A DNA stretch of 64,000 bases, from contig NZ_CP014989.1 of the NCBI RefSeq assembly GCF_001685415.1, forward strand, positions 1,922,001 through 1,986,000, written 5' to 3'. Below, piece by piece: positions 41,414-50,360 of the stretch. Positions within the stretch are counted from its first letter, which is position 1, and each line of letters starts with the position of its first letter. The position numbers were made by a program, and so were the translations under genes. This DNA comes from Serinicoccus hydrothermalis (GTDB taxonomy: Bacteria > Actinomycetota > Actinomycetes > Actinomycetales > Dermatophilaceae). The notes below the pieces were generated by a model that was not told where the DNA came from, did no database searches, and saw only the letters and a list, made by a program, of their open reading frames with translations.

Positions 41414-42421
41414 GTGCTGAGCGGGCTCGCCGCCGGCCGTGAGGTGCTCTTCGTCGGCGGCAAGGGCGGGGTCGGCAAGACCGCGGTCGCCTCCGCGCTC
41501 GGGCTGTCCCTGGCGCGGGCCGGGCGGCGCGTGCTCCTCGTCTCGACCGACCCCGCGCACAACCTCGGCCACCTGTGGGACCAGCGGGTGGGCGACGAGA
41601 TCACCGAGCTCGCGCCCCTGCTGCGCGGCCTCGAGATCGACCCGGCGCGGACCACCGCGCAGCACCTGGCCGCCGTGCGCTCGACCATGGAGCGGCTCAT
41701 GCCAGATCACCTCCAGGGCGGGGTCCGCCGTCACCTGGAGCTGGCCCGCGACGCGCCGGGGACGCACGAGGCCGCGGTGCTCGAGCGCATCGCGGAGGTG
41801 GTCGAGCAGCGGCACCCGGACGAGCTGGTCGTCTTCGACACGGCGCCGTCGGGGCATACCGCGCGGCTGGTGGCGCTGCCCGAGCTCATGCAGGCCTGGA
41901 CGGGCGGGCTGATGCGCCGGCAGGAGCGCTCGGCCCGATTCGGGGCGGCGCTGCGGGGACTGCAGGGGCAGGGTCGCAGGGACGCTGACGCGGGTGACCG
42001 GGCGGCCGCGGACATCGTCGGCAGCTCGCGGCCGGTCGACCAGCGCGGGCGGCGCGACGCCGAGATCCGGCAGATCCTGGACCGCCGACAGGCCCGCTTC
42101 ACCGGGCTCCGCTCGCTGCTGCAGGACGACGCGCGCAGCTCCTTCGTCATCGTGCTCGCCGCCGAGCGGCTGCCGGTGCTGGAGTCGGTCGAGCTGCACG
42201 AGCAGCTCACCCGGGCGGGGATGGGCGTCGGCGCGCTGGTGGTCAACAAGCGCTCCCCGGCGGACGCCGGCGAGCTGCTGGCCGACCGGCGCGCCGTCGA
42301 GCAGCGCTACGTCGCCCAGCTCGGCGCCGCCCTGCCCGACCTGCCGCTGCACGAGGTCCCGCTGCTGCCGGGCGACCTCGTCGGCGAGGACGCCCTCCTC
42401 CGCCTCGCCTCGTTCCTCTGA
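41414..42421 (+). CDS. ArsA/GET3-family ATPase
   Basis: A 335-residue cytoplasmic ATPase. The deviant Walker A GGKGGVGKTAVAS (residues 15-27), switch I VSTDPAHNLG and switch II DTAPSGHTARL identify the ArsA/Get3 fold, single-unit form. Middle residues (about 180-215) are a charged helical insert. Members either drive arsenite efflux or handle membrane proteins; no arsB, arsC or arsR is nearby, and there are no CxxC metal-binding cysteines, so arsenic export is unlikely. GTG start 13 nt after the CC-ended protein. A palindromic repeat begins right after the stop. Confidence 0.85.
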   Translation: MLSGLAAGREVLFVGGKGGVGKTAVASALGLSLARAGRRVLLVSTDPAHNLGHLWDQRVGDEITELAPLLRGLEIDPARTTAQHLAAVRSTMERLMPDHLQGGVRRHLELARDAPGTHEAAVLERIAEVVEQRHPDELVVFDTAPSGHTARLVALPELMQAWTGGLMRRQERSARFGAALRGLQGQGRRDADAGDRAAADIVGSSRPVDQRGRRDAEIRQILDRRQARFTGLRSLLQDDARSSFVIVLAAERLPVLESVELHEQLTRAGMGVGALVVNKRSPADAGELLADRRAVEQRYVAQLGAALPDLPLHEVPLLPGDLVGEDALLRLASFL

Positions 42422-42422
42422 C

Positions 42423-42479
42423 CCGAATTCGACCTCTGCTTTGTTCGCCATGGCGAGGTTTCCAGAGGTCGAAATCCGG
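42423..42479. repeat. Palindromic interspersed repeat, copy B
   Basis: Left arm CCGAATTCGACCTCTG (42423-42438), centre with TTCGCCATGGCGAG, right arm CAGAGGTCGAAATCCGG (42463-42479, one extra base). It lies between the convergent ArsA and subtilase genes and is related to copies at 12073, 50291 and 50361. Its right arm has expanded into the adjoining tandem array. Confidence 0.85.
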
Positions 42480-42521
42480 CGGGGAGGTCGACATCCGGCG
42501 GGGAGGTCGACATCCGGCGGG
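42465..42521. repeat. Three 19-nt tandem repeats from palindrome arm
   Basis: GAGGTCGAAATCCGGCGGG (42465-42483) is followed by two copies of GAGGTCGACATCCGGCGGG (42484-42502 and 42503-42521). The array grows out of the right arm of palindrome B, so the arm has been amplified in situ. Two copies are identical, pointing to recent expansion. Confidence 0.88.
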
Positions 42522-42528
42522 TATGACG

Positions 42529-42568
42529 AGGCCCCCGGGGCGCGCTGCCTGGCGCGTCCCGGGGGCCT
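42529..42568. terminator. Strong bidirectional terminator hairpin
   Basis: AGGCCCCCGGGGCGCG (42529-42544) pairs with CGCGTCCCGGGGGCCT (42553-42568) around an 8-nt loop; one of 16 pairs is G-U type. It lies between the ArsA gene and the convergent subtilase gene, 30 nt from the latter's stop. No T-run follows. Confidence 0.85.
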
Positions 42569-42597
42569 GTCGGTGTCACTCCGTCAGGTCGGTGACC

Positions 42598-45500
42598 TCA
42601 CGGGTAGACGACGGCCTCCAGGGTCTCCTGGACCTCGAGGCTCACCGCGCCGTAGCCGCCGACGATGTGCACGAGCTGGGCGCGCATCTGCGTCATGGCC
42701 TCGACCGTGTCGGCGGGCAGCATCTCCGGCTTGGTGAGCAGGACCGCCATGTTGTTCATCGCCGCCACCGGGGCCGCCGCGAGGGCGTCCGGGAACTCCG
42801 TACCGGTCGCCAGGAAGGCGCCCGGTCCCGGGGTCGGGAAGAACTCGCCGGCGACCGCGGCCGCCGTGCCGTAGCGGTTGGTGCCGCCGAGGCGGACGAC
42901 CTCACCGGCGCTGGCACCGGCGGCGCCCGCGACGTCGTCGGAGACCGCCGCGTCGCCACCGATGACGTAGACCGTCTCCGGCGAGAGGCGGGCCAGCTCC
43001 TCGGAGGTGGCACCCGGCAGCAGGTCGGGCCGCGTGAGCAGGACCGAGGCGTCCTCCATGCCGGCCGCCGCGGCCGCCGCGAGGGCGTCCGGGTAGTCCC
43101 TGCCGCTGGCGAGGAAGACGACGTCGGCGTTCTCCGCGTGCGACTGGCTGACCTGGACCGCGGTCTCGTACCGGTTCGACCCGGCGAGCCGCTCCGTCTC
43201 GGCATACTCGCCCAGCGCGGTCACGACGTCGTCGTCGACCGCACCGTCGCCACCGAGGACGACGATGCTGTCCGGGCCGAGCTGCTGCAGCGCCATACGG
43301 GTCGCGTCCGGCAGCGCGTCCGGCTGGGTGAGCAGGACCGGAGCCTCCACCGAGCCCGCCAGCGCACCGCCGGCGAGCGCGTCGGGGAAGGCCTGACCGC
43401 TGGCGACGTAGACCGTCTCGGCACCCTGCGGGAAGGCCTCGACGGCCAGCTCGGACGCGGTGGAGTACCGGTCCTGACCCAGGGTGCGCTCGACGCTCGC
43501 GCGGTCCTCGTTGCCGTAGTCGGACCCCTCGAAGGCGATCCCGAAGACCGGGCTGTCCCAGGTCTCGGTCTGCGCCTCGCGGTCGTCGTTCCACGCCTTC
43601 GCCTTGGTGACGGTCAGCTCGAGGATGTAGTCGCCGTCCGGCACCCGCACCTTCGCGCCGTTCTCGTCCAGCATCATGCCGTCCCAGGGGTAGGCGCTGA
43701 AGCCGTTGCGGGTGGCCGAGCGGGCGAGGTAGTCGAGCTCGGCGACGGTGCCCACGGACTCACCCTTGCTGCCGTCGTCCGCGGCCGCGAAGACCTCCCA
43801 CTCCATCCGACGGGCCTGGTGCTCGAAGTGGACGAGGACCTGCGGGGCGTCGTCCTGCTCCATCGAGTAGACGTAGCCCTCGTCGACGTAGGAGTAGGTG
43901 CCGCCCTCCTCCACGCACTCGTAGCCGAGGAACAGGCCGCACTCGGCGACGACGCCCATGGCGGGCATCTCCTGGGTGACGTTGCCGTCCGCGTCGATCT
44001 GGTCGGCCAGCACCTCGGTCTCCTGCAGGTCGGCCGCCTGGCCGCCGTAGGCCACCGTGTAGGTGTCGGCCTCCTCGCCCTCACCGCTGGTGAAGGTGAC
44101 GTAGCCGCCGAAGATCGGGCCCATCTCGCCCTCGACCGCCGGCGAGGTGATGGTCATGGGGACCTCCACGCTGCCGCCCGCGGGCACGGTGACGCTGGAC
44201 GCGACCTCGACCTCGGCCGGCGCCAGGTAGTAGCCGAACACATTCGCCGTGCCGGACGTGGCCACGGCCGGGATGTGCTCGACGGCGTAGACCTGCTCGG
44301 TGTCGCTGGTGTTGGTCACTGTCACCGACTGGGTGCTGCTCTCACCGGAGAGCTGCTGGCCGAGCTGCACCAGACCGGGTTCGATCGTGGTCTGCGCCAG
44401 GATCGAGTCGTCGATCTGGATCATGCCCGTGCCCTGTCGGTGCACGATCTCCAGGCCGACGTCCGGCGCGCCGTTGAAGGGCAGCTGGATCGAGCTGTTC
44501 TGCAGCCTGAGCTTGGCCTCCTCGACGCCCAGGTCGGGGTCCGCCTCGAGCATGAGGGCGGCGGCGCCCGCGACGTGCGGGGCGGCCATCGACGTGCCCG
44601 AGAGCGTGGCGTAGGGCTGGGTCTCCAGCGGGTAGGTGGAGTAGATCAGACCACCCGGCGCTGTCAGGTCCGGCTTGAAGGTCGTGTCGGCCATCGTGCC
44701 GATGGAGCTGAACGAGCTGATGAGCCCACCGTTGGGGTTGGGGACCGAAGCCTCCTCGCCGGTCCAGGTCACCGTGTGGCCGTCGGTCGCCAGCGCGTCC
44801 GCCGCCAGCCGCTCACCGTCGGCCTGACCGACCATGACGACGGGGACCTCGATGGGCGGGTCCCCTGCCACGCTGGGGTTGATGGTGCCCGCGACGTTGT
44901 TGTAGAGCATGACACCGGCCGCTCCGGCGGCCTGGCCGTTACGGGCCTTCTCGTAGAAGCTGCAGGTGCCGCGCTGGATCAACACCCAGTTGCCCTCGAT
45001 GACGGCCTGCTCCTCCGCGGTGAAGGGGTCGGCGCCGCAGGCCTGCGCCTCGGTGGTCCCGGGCTCGTGGACGGCCACCAGGGTGTCCTCGCCGGAGGTC
45101 GGCGGCACGGGGGCCGGGGATCCGACGGAGAAGGGGACGTCGTTGCCCTCCTCGTCGACGAAGACAATGGCGTCGTAGAACGTGTTGTCGACCGAGCCGA
45201 CACCGATGGTGTCCTCGCCGACGCCGGGGGCGCCGACGGAGTGCAGGCCGTTGGCACCGGAGTTGCCGATCGAGGCGACGACGATGACGCCCTCGCGGGC
45301 GAGCGCGTCGGTGGCCTGCGCGGTCGGGTACTCCTTCCACGCCGAGAAGGCCGAGCCGATGGAGAGGTTCACCACGTCCATGTCGTCGGCCAGGGTCTGC
45401 TCCATGGCGTGGAGCATGATGTCGCTGTCGGTCGACCCCTCGCAGCCGAAGACGCGGTATGCGCCCAGCGTCACGCCGGGCGCCACGCCCGTCACCTCGC

Positions 45501-46281
45501 CGCTGGCGCCGGTGATGCCGGCGACGTGCGTGCCGTGGCCCTGGCAGTCGTCCGGGTCCTCGTCGGGGAACGGCTTGGGCTGGTATGCCTCGCCCGCCGA
45601 CGGGTCCGCGTTGTAGTCGTCACCGACGAAGTCGTAGCCGAAGGCCACCCGCTCCGTCGGGAAGGTCGTGCTGTCCGGGCTGCCGTTGCCCCCGAAGTCG
45701 GGGTGGTCGTAGTCGATACCGGTGTCGATGATGCCGACCTTGACGCCGGTGCCGTCGTAGCCGAGCTCGCTCTGGACGATGTCGGCCCCGGTCATGCTGA
45801 TGGCGGTGAACAGCTCCGGGTCGACCTGGGTGCCCTCCGGCTCCTCCGGCGCGTCCACGACGCCGACGGGGAAGATGGCCTCGACCGCGTCCGAGGAGGC
45901 CAGCTGGGGCAGCGAGTCCTCCTCGGCGCTCACGGACAGGCCGTTCCACAGGCTGCCGAACTCCGAGCGCACCTCCAGCTCGACCCCGGCGTCGGCGACG
46001 TCGGCGAGGAAGCGGTCACGCTGGGACTCGATGGAGTCCATCGACCCGCCCAGGACCGTGCTCGGGCCGGCGAGCTGGACGAAGTAGGCACCGGGGACGA
46101 CCTGCGTCCCGGAGCCCTGGACGGTCTGGATCTTGCTCTCCGGAGCCGGTGAACCCGGCGCGACGAGGGCGTCGTCGTCCGCGGCCGCCGACAGCGGTGC
46201 CAGCACGGCACCGGTCAGCGACAGGACGGCGATCGCGGAGAGGGTGCGGCGGGGACGTCCCCCGGGCCATGCACTGCTCAC
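42598..46281 (-). CDS. Secreted S8 subtilisin-like protease with cell-wall-binding repeats
   Basis: A 1227-residue extracellular protease. It has a signal peptide (cleavage near SAAA), an inhibitor-like prodomain, and a catalytic domain with Asp in GIIDTGIDYDHPDFG (about residue 187), His in CQGHGTHVAGI and Ser in LSGTSMAAPHVAG. A PA insert (ARNGQAAGAAGVMLYNN) lies between His and Ser. Fibronectin-like regions follow, then three CW_binding_2 repeats of about 95 residues at the C-terminus (YVASGQAFPDALAGG, FLASGRDYPDALAAA, FLATGTEFPDALAAA), each preceded by an RLxGxNRY-type motif. GTG start with GAAGGAGA upstream. It is probably held at the cell wall. Confidence 0.94.
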   Translation of the reverse strand: MSSAWPGGRPRRTLSAIAVLSLTGAVLAPLSAAADDDALVAPGSPAPESKIQTVQGSGTQVVPGAYFVQLAGPSTVLGGSMDSIESQRDRFLADVADAGVELEVRSEFGSLWNGLSVSAEEDSLPQLASSDAVEAIFPVGVVDAPEEPEGTQVDPELFTAISMTGADIVQSELGYDGTGVKVGIIDTGIDYDHPDFGGNGSPDSTTFPTERVAFGYDFVGDDYNADPSAGEAYQPKPFPDEDPDDCQGHGTHVAGITGASGEVTGVAPGVTLGAYRVFGCEGSTDSDIMLHAMEQTLADDMDVVNLSIGSAFSAWKEYPTAQATDALAREGVIVVASIGNSGANGLHSVGAPGVGEDTIGVGSVDNTFYDAIVFVDEEGNDVPFSVGSPAPVPPTSGEDTLVAVHEPGTTEAQACGADPFTAEEQAVIEGNWVLIQRGTCSFYEKARNGQAAGAAGVMLYNNVAGTINPSVAGDPPIEVPVVMVGQADGERLAADALATDGHTVTWTGEEASVPNPNGGLISSFSSIGTMADTTFKPDLTAPGGLIYSTYPLETQPYATLSGTSMAAPHVAGAAALMLEADPDLGVEEAKLRLQNSSIQLPFNGAPDVGLEIVHRQGTGMIQIDDSILAQTTIEPGLVQLGQQLSGESSTQSVTVTNTSDTEQVYAVEHIPAVATSGTANVFGYYLAPAEVEVASSVTVPAGGSVEVPMTITSPAVEGEMGPIFGGYVTFTSGEGEEADTYTVAYGGQAADLQETEVLADQIDADGNVTQEMPAMGVVAECGLFLGYECVEEGGTYSYVDEGYVYSMEQDDAPQVLVHFEHQARRMEWEVFAAADDGSKGESVGTVAELDYLARSATRNGFSAYPWDGMMLDENGAKVRVPDGDYILELTVTKAKAWNDDREAQTETWDSPVFGIAFEGSDYGNEDRASVERTLGQDRYSTASELAVEAFPQGAETVYVASGQAFPDALAGGALAGSVEAPVLLTQPDALPDATRMALQQLGPDSIVVLGGDGAVDDDVVTALGEYAETERLAGSNRYETAVQVSQSHAENADVVFLASGRDYPDALAAAAAAGMEDASVLLTRPDLLPGATSEELARLSPETVYVIGGDAAVSDDVAGAAGASAGEVVRLGGTNRYGTAAAVAGEFFPTPGPGAFLATGTEFPDALAAAPVAAMNNMAVLLTKPEMLPADTVEAMTQMRAQLVHIVGGYGAVSLEVQETLEAVVYP

Positions 46282-46335
46282 GAATGATCTCCTTCGATGG
46301 TGGCGGCCGCACAGGGGTGTCGTGGACCACTCTCG

Positions 46336-46410
46336 ACCCTAGGCTCGATGGCGCCGTCTGCACCCGGGATCGCGTCACGATCGGGTCACGATCAGGTCAC
46401 GGCGTAGGGT
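46336..46410. promoter_or_regulatory. Divergent promoters around three 11-bp-spaced direct repeats
   Basis: GTCACG occurs at 46374-46379, 46385-46390 and 46396-46401, exactly 11 bp apart (one helical turn), within longer GTCACGATC units. A plus-strand -10 TAGGGT follows at 46405-46410 and a minus-strand TAGGGT lies at 46336-46341 toward the protease gene. Such phased direct repeats are typical of OmpR/PhoP-type response-regulator sites. Seen directly; the regulator is unknown. Confidence 0.65.
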
Positions 46411-46517
46411 TACCTGCCCTCGCGTCAACCGCCTCTGAACTGCAGCGATGCTCCTTACCATTCCTGAGACGTCCGCGATCTGGAGCCTCTCCCTGCGTGA
46501 GGGTGCACAATCAAGAG

Positions 46518-48251
46518 GTGCTCGTCCGACTCCTGCGGCGCCAGCTGCGTCCCTACCTGCCCCTGGTCGTCGCGGTCATGCTCCTCCAGCTCCTCGCGAC
46601 GGCCGCCAGCCTCTACCTGCCGGCCCTCAACGCGGACATCATCGACCAGGGGATCGTGCAGACCGACCTGCCCTACATCTGGCGGGTCGGGGCGATCATG
46701 CTCGGCGTCAGCGCGGTGCAGGCGCTCGCGCAGATCGGGGCGACCTGGGCCGCCGCGCGCACCGCGATGGGCGTCGGGCGGGACACCCGGGCCGGGCTCT
46801 TCGAGCACGTCCTGAGCTTCTCCTCGCGCGAGCTCGGCGAGTTCGGCGCCCCGTCCCTCATCACGCGCAGCACCAACGACGTGCAGCAGGTCCAGCAGGT
46901 GACGTTCATGTCCCTGGTCATGCTCGTCGCGGCACCGATCACCGCCGTCGGTGGTGTCGTCATGGCCGTCCGGCAGGACGTCGGCCTCTCCCCGCTCATC
47001 GCCGTCGCGGTCACGGTCCTGCTCCTCGGGATGGGCCTCATCATCCGTCGCATGGTGCCGCTCTTCCGCGCCAACCAGCGCCAGCTCGACGCGGTCAACC
47101 GGGTCATGCGCGAGCAGATCACCGGCATACGCGTCATCCGCGCCTTCACCCGCGAGCCGCAGGAGCGCGACCGTTTCGCCGCCACCAACACCGAGCTGAC
47201 CGGCATCGGGCTGCGCCTGGGCGACCTCATGGCGCTGATGTTCCCCTTCGTCATGCTGTTGATGAACCTGTCCACCGTCGGCGTCATCTGGTTCGGCGCC
47301 CACCGCGTCGACACCGGCGACATGGAGGTCGGGGCGCTCACCGCATACATCAGCTATCTCATCCAGATCCTCATGTCGATCATGATGGCGACGATGGTGG
47401 CGACGATGATCCCGCGCGCCACCGTCTCGGCCGAGCGCATCGAGGCGGTGCTCGGGACCGGCACGACGCTCGTCACCCCGGACGAGCCCCGCTCACCCTC
47501 CGGCCGGGCGCCCGGCGAGGTCACGATGCGGGACGTCAGGTATGCCTACCCCGGCGCCGACGCGCCCGTCCTGTGCGACATCGACCTCGTGGCCCGGCCC
47601 GGCACCACCACCGCGATCGTCGGTGCCACCGGCTCGGGCAAGACCACCCTGCTGCGCCTCGTGCCGCGACTCGCGGACGTCACGGGCGGGGCCGTCCTGC
47701 TCGACGGCGTCGACGTGCGCGACCTCGCGCCGGAGGAGCTGTGGTCGATGGTCGGCCTCGTCCCGCAGCGGCCCTACCTCTTCTCCGGCACGGTCGCCAG
47801 CAACCTGCGCTTCGGGCGCCCCGACGCCACCGACGACGAGCTGTGGGAGGCCCTGCGGGTGGCGCAGGCCGACGACTTCGTGGGCGCGACCGAGCTGGGG
47901 CTCGAGCACCCCATCGCGCAGGGGGGCGGCAACGTCTCCGGGGGGCAGCGGCAGCGGCTGTGCATCGCCCGGGCGCTCGTGGCCCGGCCCCGGGTCTACC
48001 TCTTCGACGACTCCTTCTCGGCCCTCGACGTCGCCACCGACGCCCGGCTGCGGCGCGCCCTGCGCCCGCACATCCGCGACGCGACGGTCATCGTCGTGGC
48101 GCAGCGGGTCTCCACAATCGTCGACGCCGACCAGATCGTCGTGCTCGACCAGGGTCGGATCGTGGGCGTGGGCAGGCATACCGAGCTCCTCGAGGACTGC
48201 TCGACGTATGCCGAGATCGCCCGCTCGCAGGAGCAGGGGGCGGCGGTATGA
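46518..48251 (+). CDS. ABC exporter half-transporter, degenerate ATP site
   Basis: A 577-residue type I ABC exporter: six transmembrane helices (about residues 1-310) and a nucleotide-binding domain with Walker A GATGSGKTT, signature NVSGGQRQR and Walker B YLFDDS. The catalytic Glu after Walker B is Asp here, the mark of the degenerate site in heterodimeric exporters. The start is uncertain: GTG 46518 gives the family-typical LVRLLRRQLRPYLP opening, GTG 46503 adds five residues, and neither has a strong RBS. ATGA overlap with the partner gene. Substrate (drug, lipid or peptide) unknown. Confidence 0.9.
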   Translation: MLVRLLRRQLRPYLPLVVAVMLLQLLATAASLYLPALNADIIDQGIVQTDLPYIWRVGAIMLGVSAVQALAQIGATWAAARTAMGVGRDTRAGLFEHVLSFSSRELGEFGAPSLITRSTNDVQQVQQVTFMSLVMLVAAPITAVGGVVMAVRQDVGLSPLIAVAVTVLLLGMGLIIRRMVPLFRANQRQLDAVNRVMREQITGIRVIRAFTREPQERDRFAATNTELTGIGLRLGDLMALMFPFVMLLMNLSTVGVIWFGAHRVDTGDMEVGALTAYISYLIQILMSIMMATMVATMIPRATVSAERIEAVLGTGTTLVTPDEPRSPSGRAPGEVTMRDVRYAYPGADAPVLCDIDLVARPGTTTAIVGATGSGKTTLLRLVPRLADVTGGAVLLDGVDVRDLAPEELWSMVGLVPQRPYLFSGTVASNLRFGRPDATDDELWEALRVAQADDFVGATELGLEHPIAQGGGNVSGGQRQRLCIARALVARPRVYLFDDSFSALDVATDARLRRALRPHIRDATVIVVAQRVSTIVDADQIVVLDQGRIVGVGRHTELLEDCSTYAEIARSQEQGAAV

Positions 48252-50242
48252 GCGAGCGCCAGGACGAACGTCCGTCGAGCTCGACGCCCCGGCGCGGACC
48301 GGCGGGAGGGCACGGCGCCGCGGTGCCCGTGGAGCGGGCCAGCAACTTCGGGGCCTCGGCGCGGCGACTGGTGGGCCGGCTCGCGCCCTACCGACTGCTC
48401 ATCGGGCTGGCGGTCCTGCTCACCCTGGTCGCCGTGATCCTCAGCGTCCTCGGACCGCGTGTGCTCGGCCGGGCGACCGACTACGTCTTCGCCGGCTTCC
48501 TCGGGTCACGCCTCCCCGAAGGCGCCGACGTGGACCAGATCGTCTCCGGCCTACGGGCGCAGGGGCAGGACACGCAGGCCGACCTCATCGAGGGCACCCC
48601 CTTCCTCGTGCCGGGGCAGGGGATCGACTTCGGCGCGGTCGGCCGCACGATCGCGGTCGTCATCGTGCTCTACGTCGCCTCGGGCGTCCTCATGTGGGTC
48701 TCCACCCGGCTCGTCAACCGGATCTCCATGCGCACCGTCCGGGACCTGCGCGCCGACGCCGAGGACCAGCTGCACGAGCTGCCGCTGGCCTACTTCGACG
48801 CCCAGCCGCGCGGCGAGATCCTCTCCCGGGTGACCAACGACCTCGACAACCTGCAGCAGACGCTGCAGCAGACCTTCGGCCAGCTGCTCAACGCCCTGGT
48901 GACCGTGGTGGCGATCCTCGCGATGATGCTGTGGATCTCGCCGATGCTGACCCTCATCGCGGTGCTCACGGTCCCGCTCTCCATCGTCGTCACGATCCTC
49001 ATCGCCCGGCGCAGCCAGCGGCTCTTCAAGGCCCAGTGGGCGCATACCGGGACGCTCAACGGGCAGATCGAGGAGGCCTACACCGGGCACGAGCTGGTGA
49101 CCGTCTTCGGACGCCGCGAGCAGGTCACCGAGCGCATGCGGGAGATCAACGACCAGCTCTACGACGTCACCTGGCGGGCGCAGTTCATGAGCGGCGTGAT
49201 CATGCCGGCGATGTTCCTCATCGGCAACCTCGGGTATGTCCTCGTCGCCGTCGTCGGTGCGCTGCGGGTCACGTCGGGCACCCTCTCGCTCGGCAGCGTG
49301 CAGGCCTTCATCCAGTACTCCCGCCAGTTCACCCAGCCGGTGACCCAGGTGGCCTCCATGGCCAACCTGCTCCAGTCCGGCGTCGCCTCGGCCGAGCGCA
49401 CCTTCGAGCTGCTGGACGCCGACCGGCAGGTGCCCGACCCGGAGGAGTCCGGCTCCCCGGCGCGCGACCACGGGGGCCGGATCGCCTTCGAGGACGTGAG
49501 CTTCTCCTACGGCAGCGAGCCGCTCATCGAGGACCTGTCGCTCGTCGCCGAGCCGGGCCAGACGGTGGCCATCGTCGGACCCACCGGCGCCGGCAAGACC
49601 ACGCTGGTCAACCTCATCCTGCGGTTCTACGAGCTGGACTCCGGCCGGATCACGCTCGACGGGCAGGACATCACGACGATGACCCGGGCCGACCTGCGCT
49701 CGCGGGTCGGGATGGTGCTGCAGGACACCTGGCTCTTCGAGGGCACCATCCGGGACAACATCGCCTACGGACGACCCGGCGCCACCGAGGAGGAGGTCCG
49801 CTCCGCCGCCGAGGCCGCCTTCGTGGACCGCTTCGTGCAGCACCTGCCCGAGGGCTACGACACCGTGCTCAACGACGACGCCGCGGCCGTCTCCGTCGGG
49901 GAGAAGCAGCTGCTCACCATCGCCCGCGCCGTCATCTCCCAGCCCTCGCTGCTCATCCTCGACGAGGCGACCAGCTCGGTCGACACCCGCACCGAGCTGC
50001 TCATCCAGGAGGCGATGGCCCGGCTGCGTGAGCACCGCACCAGCTTCGTCATCGCGCACCGGCTCTCCACGATCCGGGACGCCGACCTCATCCTCGTCAT
50101 GGAGGCGGGCCGGATCGTCGAGCAGGGCACCCACGAGGAGCTGCTCGACGCGGGCGGACCGTATGCCCGTCTGCACGCCGCGCAGTTCAGCGGGGCCGCG
50201 GTCTCGGGCGAGGACCTGGACCTCAGCCCGGCGAACCCCTGA
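48248..50242 (+). CDS. ABC exporter half-transporter, canonical Walker B
   Basis: A 664-residue type I ABC exporter and partner of the preceding gene. The first 45 residues are a polar extension. Walker A is GPTGAGKTTL and Walker B LLILDEATSSVD with the catalytic Glu intact, while its signature loop reads AVSVGEKQ rather than LSGGQ. With the Asp-for-Glu change in the first subunit, this is exactly the split of defects expected for one working and one degenerate ATP site (LmrCD/TM287-288 type). Residues 85-125 form a loop between the first two helices that is longer than usual. It ends 49 nt before a palindromic repeat cluster. Confidence 0.92.
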   Translation: MSERQDERPSSSTPRRGPAGGHGAAVPVERASNFGASARRLVGRLAPYRLLIGLAVLLTLVAVILSVLGPRVLGRATDYVFAGFLGSRLPEGADVDQIVSGLRAQGQDTQADLIEGTPFLVPGQGIDFGAVGRTIAVVIVLYVASGVLMWVSTRLVNRISMRTVRDLRADAEDQLHELPLAYFDAQPRGEILSRVTNDLDNLQQTLQQTFGQLLNALVTVVAILAMMLWISPMLTLIAVLTVPLSIVVTILIARRSQRLFKAQWAHTGTLNGQIEEAYTGHELVTVFGRREQVTERMREINDQLYDVTWRAQFMSGVIMPAMFLIGNLGYVLVAVVGALRVTSGTLSLGSVQAFIQYSRQFTQPVTQVASMANLLQSGVASAERTFELLDADRQVPDPEESGSPARDHGGRIAFEDVSFSYGSEPLIEDLSLVAEPGQTVAIVGPTGAGKTTLVNLILRFYELDSGRITLDGQDITTMTRADLRSRVGMVLQDTWLFEGTIRDNIAYGRPGATEEEVRSAAEAAFVDRFVQHLPEGYDTVLNDDAAAVSVGEKQLLTIARAVISQPSLLILDEATSSVDTRTELLIQEAMARLREHRTSFVIAHRLSTIRDADLILVMEAGRIVEQGTHEELLDAGGPYARLHAAQFSGAAVSGEDLDLSPANP

Positions 50243-50249
50243 CCTCCGC

Positions 50250-50289
50250 GGCCGGCCCGGCATACCCCTTGGCCGGCCCGGCATACCCC
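50250..50289. repeat. 19-nt direct repeat carrying GGCATACC
   Basis: GGCCGGCCCGGCATACCCC occurs at 50250-50268 and 50271-50289 without change. Each copy contains the window-wide octamer GGCATACC. The second copy abuts palindrome C1. Confidence 0.85.
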
Positions 50290-50290
50290 C

Positions 50291-50344
50291 GGAATTCGAC
50301 TGTTGGTTTGTTCGCCATGGCAGGCAAACGAGAGGTCGAATTCC
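50291..50344. repeat. Palindromic interspersed repeat, copy C1
   Basis: Arms GGAATTCGAC (50291-50300) and GTCGAATTCC (50335-50344) flank a centre with TTTGTTCGCCATGG. The most diverged copy of the family, 17 nt from copy C2, in the convergent gap between the ABC exporter and the lipoprotein gene. Confidence 0.8.
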
Positions 50345-50360
50345 TGCCGTCCCGCGCTCT

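Noticed and set aside
41414-42421. Arsenite-efflux ATPase
   Set aside because: No arsB, arsC, arsD or arsR nearby and no metal-binding cysteine set.
42523-46152. 1209-codon plus-strand frame antisense to the subtilase
   Set aside because: A shadow of the real gene: no RBS, no motif and repetitive Val/Arg/Gly/Asp text, as expected for high-GC antisense frames.
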